In this document: positions 59,601 through 64,000 of the stretch, one piece after another
How positions within the stretch are numbered: the stretch's first letter is position 1
How the letters are laid out: the number at the start of each line of letters is the position of its first letter
Assembly (NCBI GenBank): GCA_027919835.1
Contig: JANVFP010000044.1
Location: 1-64,000, forward strand
Origin: Lentinula raphanica
Lineage: Eukaryota; Basidiomycota; Agaricomycetes; Agaricales; Omphalotaceae
Reading direction: 5' to 3'
Length of the DNA stretch: 64,000 nucleotides
The notes under the pieces: model-generated
The model's input: only the letters and a program-made list of their open reading frames with translations
Told to the model about the DNA's origin: nothing
Database searches by the model: none
Translations under genes and position numbers: made by a program

Positions 59601-61186
59601 CCGTAGGCCTACCGATTGTACCCAAATCATACGGAAAGGCGATGGAAGATCCTGATCGTTGGTCACCAGCCATAGAAAAAGAGAAGTTGAGGATGGAGGA
59701 ATTTGGCGTGTTTGGTCCCCTACAGGATCCACCACAAGGAGCTACGATCTTAAACCCTTTGTGGGTCTTTGCTCATAAGGTAGATGGTATGGGACGCATT
59801 GTCGACGAAAAAGCCAGACTCGTTGTAAACGGAGGGAAACAGACCGAGGGAGTTGACTACTTCGAAACCTTTGCGGCGGTCCTTTGATTCGAATCCCTCC
59901 GAATCCTCATTGCGGTATGGGTCACCCTTGGCTACAATATATGGCAAATAGATTTCGCATCAGCATACCTCAACGCAGACCTCAAAGAGGAGATTTTCGT
60001 ACGACCACCCGAAGGTTTTGAAGGGAGAGGTTCAGGCAAGGTGATGAGGCTCAAAAAGTCACTTTACGGGACTATGCAGGCTGGGAGAAATTGGTGGAAA
60101 ACCCTCGATCAGGCCTACGTCGATCTCGGGTATACTCGATCCCAAGCAGACCAGTGTGTGAGGAGCAGAGCCTCGTCTTCAGGGGAGACCATCACGGGGA
60201 CTTACACGGATGATACGCTGGGTGGATCGTCCTCGGCAGAGGAGATGATGAGGGCGAAGCAAGAGTTGGGCGAGAAGTTCAGAGCGAAGGATACCGACAG
60301 CGTTCAGTTTGCGTTGGGGATGCGTCTGGTCCATAATCGAGATGAAGGAAGCGCTACCTTGTCGATGCCAGCGTACTGGGACCAAGTGTTCGCAAGGCAT
60401 GGACTCCAGGACCTTAAGCCGAAGTCAACGCCTCTACCCAATGGGATCGTACTCACTCTAGACCAGAGCCCCAAGACGGAAGAGGACAAGATCTTCATGC
60501 GCGACAAACCCTACTCAGAACTTCTCGGTGCGCTTCAGTTTGGCCAAGGGTCGTGTAGACCCGATATAGCGTACGCCACGAACATGCTATCTAGGTTCCT
60601 TCAGAACCCCGGTCGCGCTCACTGGAATGCTCTCATCCATTTATGCCGATACATCATAGGCACAAAGGACCACGGAATCACCTACCGGCGTCAGGAGAAT
60701 GGACTAGACCCCAAGACCTATTGCGATGCGGATTATGCTACCTGTGTGGATACTCGACGTTCGACTACTGGAGTCGTTACCTTCCTGGCTGGAGGGCCGG
60801 TGTTCTGGATGGCAAAACGTCAGGATGTGGTTGCGCTGTCTACCACCGAAGCTGAGTATATAGCCTATGGGAAGGGAGCGCAGCAAGCACGATGGGTACA
60901 CAACTTCCTGGCTGAGATCGGTCACCCTCCTCCTCTTCCTTCGAATCTTTACGCTGATAATCGTGGTGCGATCGCGATCTCCGAGAATCCCAAATTTCAC
61001 CAGAGGGTCAAGCATATAGATATCCGGTTCCATTACCTTAGGGATCTCGTTGAGAGGGGAGAGATCAAAATCCATTATGTCGAGTCGGAGAACAACGCCG
61101 CAGATATCCTCACGAAAGCCCTCGGTACCACTCTTCATCGTCGTCAGGTTGGGCTGTTAGGACTTAGCCCCTCCAATCGGGACTAG
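44609..61186 (+). CDS. Copia Gag-Pol polyprotein, split by gypsy insertion, one in-frame stop
   Basis: Coding segments 44609-45045 and 57316-61186 are in frame with each other once the gypsy element and one target copy are excluded (1,436 codons). Domains in order: copia-type Gag; CX2CX4HX4C knuckle (CRNCQRSGHIAEDC, about 267-280); aspartic protease (ADTGASDHFF, about 342); integrase zinc motif (WHRRLGHIG..CDSCHLGK) and DDE core (VDLTGP, IDGGKEF, GVAERKH); reverse transcriptase (DFASAYLNADL, YTDD); RNase H (ALSTTEAEYIA). A TGA at 59885-59887 (codon 1003) interrupts the RT where relatives have Arg, consistent with one C-to-T change of CGA. Gypsy insertion and the stop make the copy inactive. 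The TTG-started frame at 57230 running out of the gypsy LTR is not a real start. Confidence 0.9.
45046..46666 (+). repeat. 5' LTR of the gypsy element
   Basis: 1,621 bp, long for this group. It opens with a 17-bp palindrome TGTTATGAAACATAACA and ends TAACA. Short frames inside it are repeated in the 3' LTR and are not genes. Confidence 0.95.
46402..46446 (+). promoter_or_regulatory. Gypsy promoter and predicted RNA start / self-primer
   Basis: TATAAAAA (46402-46409) is followed about 33 bp later by AGATCGGTTATT (46435-46446). That 12-mer is the exact reverse complement of the PBS after the LTR. Transcription starting at or near 46435 would put it at the RNA 5' end, as in Tf1 of fission yeast. 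The 3' LTR equivalent is 57079-57090. Confidence 0.7.
46668..46679 (+). other. Self-complementary primer binding site of the gypsy element
   Basis: AATAACCGATCT begins 1 nt after the 5' LTR and pairs perfectly over 12 nt with 46435-46446. I see no good match to a tRNA 3' end. Self-priming is the known mechanism of the Tf1/sushi group. Confidence 0.7.
46694..50056 (+). CDS. Gypsy Gag with long proline-rich N-terminal region
   Basis: 1,120 residues starting 27 nt after the LTR, much longer than a usual fungal Gag (roughly 300-500). Proline tracts occur near residues 90-115 and 598-730 (runs such as PPPMGPPPPTGPPPPMG). A retrotransposon Gag domain spans about 760-935 (REAWRPFLSDCFRMF..LLELDGAREVL). 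A CX2CX4HX4C zinc knuckle is at about 1016-1029 (CIRCGKKGHFGRNC), followed by an extra Cys cluster (CVGCQCCDDC). Gag forms the particle and binds genomic RNA. The proline-rich extension is unusual and could bind host SH3/WW or profilin-type partners; that is inference. The stop TAA at 50054-50056 lies inside the frameshift signal. Confidence 0.9.
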   Translation: MSTQTIRTETRSQTEPQASHTYPPGYNRSPGNPDSNPGFLTPGRMLGGEPRQVPPHMVMPTPPNTIVPNLNQPSLPIPPISGGPRWQPPPPPPPFLPPPPPPIQYNYTPPSVGIQQYANAGSRRTSVASHQSQMSQPMNQGSAYVGQIYPPMGSGMAPPTPTRFPTFPQMPSIGEQSALPRAMQQEVPNLNPLPPPPNPWPHIRTPEQQAQPWGGRTPETLGVSTFQTSGPPASPAQVMYPQNTVSTRNLPPLSMEPTTVPDVLEEDTVNLLATRCRRLALLLGLRDHPERPREDWISLISQLRYSVAPGEYPAFLSRALRHDYIRWEFDKVVRQIYMAYPEHHIPIKLRYNIPISPKWKPGMPRAGQYVQTGTMTSPREETIPEQPEETEEQESPEDNQGEQEKEEPLDVPRTVAETRTVTIREQPETIEIATNDGSKDEKFGEESDSGGYWDWDGKSFLHTTTIEGQETIDRIVEGIPQDPGPSSTTHQQSPISPISVEGSFAGRISAEEKGKRPMRPVGPRPPSPPRILPTLGTSVNPFVTPEMMMAPQMPFQSTPYTNSWGHQPMGLYNQPTPYPSTPWNNMADQNFINPNTVQWNSYGPPPMGPPPPTGPPPPMGPPPPPGPPPPNNPWGPPPPPPPNPPFGPPLPPNEPPRRPSENPAGPPPPPPPPPEPPFGDPPNDPPPPGNNSNGNNNFPPPPPPSNQGSNRSRGTPGAQGRFGNQGANFAPYPVDPGRAERDAIARESKLEIRKPDVFDGTNREAWRPFLSDCFRMFTAKPTLYSSSESRVQYAASWFSGAAARYFQTLVERESELAGNYNPALHEWSAFVQVFGRLFGLYDEKLQAQSNLSNALQKSDESFADFIVRFEDQALRTGYNEEALRWHLVDQIRYDLRSRLTLFGRIPDSFSAVVDRLLELDGAREVLRNTGTQYNNPNYPFKGNRPGGYQNNFANRNANNNPSTTVPAQQKKPGANTNTMTTKPVVGKVAVTEEPNQPSPPNQISKEERDYRMANRLCIRCGKKGHFGRNCPEHRNATEVIRAACVGCQCCDDCQLEEEFLGTDHTTTTEEDPTAEVVTDGDCTAHAAFTVEDQGDQEMQLLYQIDPTGDSWNLVENSGKD
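50044..50098 (+). promoter_or_regulatory. Programmed -1 frameshift signal between gag and pol
   Basis: Slippery heptamer G GGA AAA at 50044-50050 in the gag frame; spacer 50051-50058 (8 nt, containing the gag stop); stem 1 GACTCAG (50059-50065) with CTGAGTC (50074-50080); stem 2 CCGAGG (50067-50072) with CCTCGG (50093-50098). Loop 1 is 1 nt and loop 3 is 12 nt, textbook H-type pseudoknot geometry. Slippage by -1 enters exactly the pol frame. Confidence 0.85.
50050..54096 (+). CDS. Gypsy Pol (protease, RT, RNase H, integrase, chromodomain)
   Basis: The pol frame is open from 50020 to 54096 and is entered by -1 slippage at 50050, giving about 1,348 Pol residues. Aspartic protease: LIDSGASRNFVD, at residue ~60, upstream of the first Met at 50365, so that Met cannot be the natural start. 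Reverse transcriptase: YLDD at ~540. RNase H: VESDASDYAI, ~685. Integrase: HHCC zinc motif (HHDHKLRGHPG..CHECNRTK), core Asp in SMDHIVG, Asp in ISDRG, Glu in TDGQTERTNQ. C-terminal chromodomain: KYLVRWKGYGPEDDTWEP, ~1278-1295. Chromodomains of this class direct insertion toward marked chromatin. No stop or frameshift is visible, so Pol looks functional. Confidence 0.95.
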   Translation, partial: RLSDSGRGLSQLTEASEALQGVVTDSGSGAAVINSRKTHSFIVKTQLYDSPNSSNPTLIDSGASRNFVDQTIANKFPQKVTSLPKPIPLTLFDGNDTSAGHITHQMDAVIKFDDGTVHTEPLLVTRLHPSARIVLGLPWLRKYNPTIDWKTMTLTFEGHSCLGATVIPDSKKRNPCFNKVELEEVVDEEFQKPRLTLGSDDPLLLLESEMAEYLYQKTLLTSGTNKGQEKPHQDPVPDTEPMGHNDSSPPEASIDSSYPPNGEHTSDIPCTEDTSPETPKLKAPYISLIGAAPFQTLIRQGCEAYVLHIYPSREESEVVGLTASTGNTPSEPRVSGVGVLDETNEAMKKHVPEEYHRFVKVFSAGEAQKLAEHRPYDIKIETEDNKLPPIGKLYNMSETELKALKTYIDDMLGKGFIRSSNSPIGAPVLFAKKKDGSLRLCVDYRALNRLTRKDRYPLPLIGNLIDQLRNAKIYSKIDLRDGYYNIRVAEGHEWKTAFRTRYGSFEYMVMPFGLTNAPATFQHFMNDLFHDMVDISVIIYLDDILIFSKNEEEHRVHVAKVLQRLEENNLHAKPEKCEFHTTSTEYLGVIITPGGIRMDPTKVQVIRDWPEPQTIKQLQSFLGFANFYRRFIDNYSGIVKPLTRLLGKNVPWIWSEECQKVFDLLKQAFQEAPILQHFDPELPIVVESDASDYAIAAIISQMNPVTQELHPIAFFARSMMPAELNYDIYDKELLAIVEAFKQWRNYLEGARHKIEVYSDHNNLQFFTTTKQLSRRQARWSEFLSGFDFTINYRPGRLGAKPDALTRRPDVYPKKSFQNAANQHNERILIRPEQLLANLLLDEELQLNQIRAASKDEYCLKMGEKARSDDPGPFTLDGDLLLRDGKIYVPKDNDLRLQILRDHHDHKLRGHPGVHKTIQLISRTYFWPGIHRDVIRYIRSCHECNRTKSVRNRPFGYLKPLPIGQRPWSSISMDHIVGLPMSSGCDAILVVVCRLSKQGIFIPCQTTDTALDLAKHFIRHVFSKHGLPADIISDRGSTFISAFWQALCSLLDIKSNLSTAYHPETDGQTERTNQTLEQYLRLFVNYDQDDWYDMLPLAEFVYNNTPSMATGVSPFFANKGYHPRLSISLDSVPNHAAHQIAKDLSQLHEYLKEEISHANSSSEQHYNTHRRETPNWQPGQKVWLSTENLRMKRPLKKLDWKRLGPFEILAKVSSHAYKLKLPLALQGIHDVFHVSLLKLDIPDPFPGRKPPPPPPVEIENDQQRFEVAQIIDSRKVGRAVKYLVRWKGYGPEDDTWEPLSNLIGAYDAVQEYRRTHPRKPQASEAAMNKLEHETQELVESQGNLLLEDQ
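54235..55472 (-). CDS. Four-exon antisense gene inside the gypsy element, about 356 residues
   Basis: Exons (minus) 55472-55339, 55284-55148, 55088-54707 and 54652-54235 join through introns of 54, 59 and 54 bp (GTGAGT..TTTAG, GTATGT..TTCAG, GTGCGT..CATAG). Phase is kept and the total is exactly 357 codons with a final TGA. The product starts MDSPSLVPNSNSELHDPVAP, has a Glu/Arg-rich helical centre (ERETAVLQSQRAKF, then RHRRAEKAALQRL), an ordered helical region in exon 3, a Ser/Pro-rich stretch, and an Arg/Gly-rich basic patch (RRRQFGYRGRGRTLNRRR) that could bind nucleic acid. It sits between pol and the 3' LTR, opposite to them. The third acceptor has an alternative at about 54663. No homologue is recognised. 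Confidence 0.7.
55677..55689 (+). other. Polypurine tract of the gypsy element
   Basis: GAAGGGAGGGTAA directly precedes the 3' LTR and would prime plus-strand synthesis. Confidence 0.7.
55690..57310 (+). repeat. 3' LTR of the gypsy element
   Basis: 1,621 bp, aligned with the 5' LTR at a constant offset of 10,644. One difference is visible (T 57233 for C 46589). Confidence 0.95.
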
Positions 61187-61191
61187 GGGAG
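61181..61191 (+). other. Polypurine tract of the copia element
   Basis: The purine-rich GACTAGGGGAG overlaps the end of the polyprotein stop codon and abuts the 3' LTR. Confidence 0.65.
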
Positions 61192-61581
61192 TGTCGAGCG
61201 TAGGGAGGTACCGTGAAGAGCCCCGATCGGAGGGTAAGGCGGTGTCCCCTCCATATGGACATGGACGCAGATAGTTTTTCCTTTACTATGAAAATTTCTT
61301 TCGTTTTAGATATACTTCCGCCCGGCGGGCGTTCTCGTTTCATCGTTACCTTTCCTTATTTATAGGTACCTTCGTCTGACTCCTTCCCTCAGTCGTTTGC
61401 ACTCGTCCGTGCTCGTCTGAGGGTGAGTCGTCTTACTGTACTCTTTATACTCGACTATACTGACCATATTCATATATATCTAGAATACACGCTTACAGTA
61501 GTTCTACAGGTAGCTACCAATCTGAGTCGTTTGCACTCGTCCGTGCTCGTCTGAGGAATACACGCTTACAGTAGTTCTACA
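61192..61581 (+). repeat. 3' LTR of the copia element
   Basis: 390 bp, apparently identical to 44144-44533, followed by the AGGAT target copy. Confidence 0.95.
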
Positions 61582-62072
61582 AGGATATTGGAAAAAACCT
61601 AGGCAGCTCAGAGTATCCAAGCTCTCTAGAGTATCTGAAGAGCTCAGGTTATTCCCAAAAACCTGGAGCATTTTGGGGATCTCTGAGTTACCTTTGAATA
61701 ACTCAGAAACAATTCTAAAGAATTTCAAGGAAACCAAATTTTGAGCCCTTTTCCCAAAGAGTTCTGAGAGTCTAGATACTTTAAACTATTTGAAAGACTT
61801 TAGACTTTTGGGGGAATCTCTGGTGTCTTTGAAAGACCTCTGGTCAGGGGTATTTTTCCTGATGTTTTAATTTTACTTTGACAGATTTCCCACGCCAAAT
61901 GGGCTATAGGACGATTCCTTCATTTCATTCCGGACTCGTAATTTTGTACATTCTTCTGAGGTTTTGCTATGACCGACTCTTTTCTCTGCACTCTGAAGCC
62001 ATTCGTACATTGCGAGGGCAAAGCCGTGTAAGGCTACAGTAGAATTTGATGACTGATGGTTTTTGGAACGCC

Positions 62073-62210
62073 TCAGCCATGAGAGCGGCATTCGGCCACT
62101 GGGGTTCACTTCGTCCAAATTAGGGCTCCTGAGAATTTTAGCTCAGCAAAATGATACGGAAGTCCATATCAGCGCTTAGCTGTAACGGATGCCCCTTGGG
62201 GCGCCTGAAC
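62073..62210 (+). pseudogene. Fragment duplicating the promoter and first codons of the MYND gene
   Basis: This segment is the reverse complement of about 40226-40360 with few changes. It begins upstream of an ATG (62152) and reads MIRKSISALSCNGCPL before diverging. The rest of the MYND gene is absent, so it is a truncated, dead copy on the opposite strand. Confidence 0.75.
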
Positions 62211-62329
62211 CCAACTCCAGCTTAACCTAGCTTCCAGCAAACCTCAACCTGCCTTACTACTCGATCATAACGGATTGCCAGGCATTGTCTTCCTGATTTC
62301 TTCACGCGAAGCTTTTGAAACGGACTTCA

Positions 62330-63290
62330 CACTAGGGGCGGAGCTCAATTTTATGAGTCGGGAAATTTTGAGTAAAAAATATTATATAATGGCGGGAAAT
62401 TATTCCCAATGACCTTCCCAAAATAGTACACATTACCTGCAAGAGATAGATTCTTTCCCTTCAATGAAAAGTGCCATTTTACAGCTTGAATATTATCTGA
62501 TTTCTCATCCATTTTTGGTAGTCTTTCACATTATACAAAGCCATTCTTTCCCATTATACAAAAATAATCTTTTTCATCATACATGAATGGTCTTTCACTG
62601 TAGATAATGATAATCTTTCGCCCAAAAAGTTTCCTATCTATCCCGCCCGTAATTCATCTGATTTTATGAGGAGAAAGTAAATGCCCGCTTTTTTTAGGTG
62701 CTGGTATATGTAAGCAGCTCCAGCGCTTGACTGGTCATAATGAGTTGGGTCATTATCTCCCACAAGTGAAGGGTAAAGAAGAACAAGGGCAAGTCTCAAG
62801 TGTCAAAGAGCAACAACTGAGCAAGATCATAGATGTACGATGATCCAGGTGAAGTATTTGACGGGTTAAGCTGACAGTATGTTGTGCTCAATTAGGTGCT
62901 GGAGCTGCTTACATATACCAGCGCCTAAAAAAGCGGGCATTTACTTTCTCCTCGTAAAACCAGATGAATTACGGGCGGGATAAATAGGAAACTTTTTGGG
63001 CAAAAGATTATCATTATCTACAGTGAAAGACCATTCATGTATAATGAAAAAGATTATTTTTGTATAATGGGAAAGAATGGCTTTGTATAATGTGAAAGAC
63101 TACCAAAAATGGATGAAAAATCAGATAATATTCAAGCCGTAAAACGGCACTTTTCATTGAAGGGAAAGAATCTATATCTTGCAGGTAATGTGTACTATTT
63201 TGGGAAGGTCATTGGGAATAATTTCCCGCCGTTATATAATATTTTTATTCAAAATTTCCCGACTCGTAAAATTAAGCTCCGCCCCTAGTG
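62330..63290. mobile_element. Fold-back CACTA-like element with ~395-bp inverted repeats
   Basis: Starts CACTAGGGGCGGAGC and ends GCTCCGCCCCTAGTG. Arms 62330-62725 and 62898-63290 are reverse complements at high but imperfect identity. The loop is about 172 bp and non-coding. A 3-bp target duplication TCA flanks it (62327-62329 and 63291-63293), as expected for the CACTA/EnSpm superfamily. It is non-autonomous. Confidence 0.85.
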
Positions 63291-63689
63291 TCAGCCGAGA
63301 ATATGTGTGTCCAAAACTGCTCCCCTTTCGGAGTTTGACCAGGTTCGATCTCTTTTGCGGTTGAATTGGCGCAGACTCTGCTGATCAGGACTCATCCGGT
63401 GTACTAAGTAGATGTGCAGCCTGATGGTTATTCTAAATCGCACCATGCAGAGCAAGTCTTGGCCACCTCGTTTCCAGTGTCACCGATCTGAAGTTATGCT
63501 CTCTATTCTCGAAGATGACGATGTAGGTGTTGAAAAACATTATTTCTTGAAAAGCATTTCTTGGTCAAAGTCGATGTTGATGACAGCTCTGCAACTGGAT
63601 TCCATCAGAATCCCCTAGCAATCTCACGGCAACCCCTCCTCGATGGTCTGTGGTGAGTCCCAGTCGATGGAGAGGAAGGTTTGAATCGA

Positions 63690-64000
63690 ATTCAAAGGCT
63701 GACCTGCTCTGATCCTCTTGGAACAGGTACTGAAACAGAGGGTTTGCAAATTGCGAGTAACAAGGTTTGCAGGAAATATTGCTCTTTGAACGGTTCATAC
63801 AGTTCTGAGCTACAGATTTTGCAAATGATATGGTCCAATGTAGATCGCGATACAACTATGTACATGTTCGCGACTCGACTGTTTCGTCTCAGTTTCGTCT
63901 TGACCTGCAGCAATAGTTTCTCCTTTTGACTGCAGAAACAATATTCATCAGCGTTCATGTTGAAGATTGGACTGGGGAACTCAGGACATACTCGATCGAC
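63690..64000. repeat. Dispersed repeat, copy 2
   Basis: Related to 38800-39100 in the same orientation (see that entry). It runs to the window edge. Sequence 63294-63690 before it holds only short frames I cannot support. Confidence 0.6.

Larger units (their letters stand above)
44144..61581 (+). mobile_element. Ty1/copia LTR retrotransposon, interrupted by a gypsy element
   Basis: Two 390-bp LTRs (44144-44533 and 61192-61581), TG..CA ends, a perfect 5-bp target duplication AGGAT (44139-44143 and 61582-61586), a PBS and a polypurine tract are all present. Without the inserted gypsy element it is about 5.17 kb. The LTRs look identical by eye, so insertion was recent. Confidence 0.95.
43274..61864. 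mobile_element. AT-rich TIR element, second copy, split by retrotransposons
   Basis: 43274-44143 matches the left ~880 bp of the copy at 41839, and 61587-61864 matches its right ~280 bp. Between them lies the copia element with its 5-bp target duplication AGGAT. The intact copy shows the empty site around 42727-42731. Flanking bases are TT and TT. Confidence 0.85.

Overview
The window looks like a chromosome segment of a basidiomycete fungus, most likely a mushroom-forming agaricomycete. Genes are cut by many GT..AG introns of about 45-70 bp. The recognisable families are typical of that group: a MYND-finger protein, a small GIY-YIG (T5orf172/Mug113-like) protein, a divergent Spt5-like NGN/KOW protein, a RING protein, an alpha/beta hydrolase, and low-complexity Ser/Thr/Pro-rich proteins. 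Most real genes are multi-exon, so simple ORFs show only pieces. I rebuilt exon chains by requiring splice sites and reading phase to agree. None is confirmed by transcripts.

Left part (1-40 kb): a truncated minus-strand gene at the left edge; a one-pass membrane coiled-coil gene (2846-3630) with a decayed duplicate; a minus-strand Ser/Pro-rich gene (4408-5510); two very small genes; a roughly 40-exon, roughly 1,500-residue coiled-coil gene (9076-15704) with a 148-bp exon+intron module amplified in tandem; a RING gene (17062-17931); an Spt5-like gene (20831-24179); a propeller-like gene (24997-26785); a GIY-YIG gene (30457-30963); a seven-exon S/T/P-rich gene (31958-34773); an alpha/beta hydrolase (36551-37938); and a MYND gene (39114-40292). 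Between them lie three copies of a palindromic MITE family, one with perfect 109-bp arms, plus several minisatellites.

Right part (40-64 kb) is a transposon nest. A ~1.17-kb AT-rich element with 13-bp terminal inverted repeats occurs twice (41839-43008 and 43274-61864). The second copy is split by a Ty1/copia retrotransposon (44144-61581, 5-bp TSD AGGAT). That element is itself split by a large Ty3/gypsy chromodomain element (45046-57310, 5-bp TSD GAGGA). LTR pairs are identical or differ at one visible site, so both insertions are recent. The last 2 kb carry a decayed fragment of the MYND gene start, a fold-back CACTA-like element (62330-63290, TSD TCA), and a dispersed repeat also present near 38.8 kb.

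The two retroelements show most of their replication signals. The copia PBS matches the anticodon arm of initiator tRNA-Met (half-tRNA priming). The gypsy element appears self-primed: 12 nt at its predicted RNA 5' end pair with its PBS. It expresses Pol through a -1 frameshift site, with slippery heptamer, 8-nt spacer and H-type pseudoknot. Between pol and the 3' LTR it carries a four-exon gene of about 356 codons on the opposite strand, which is the most novel object in the window.
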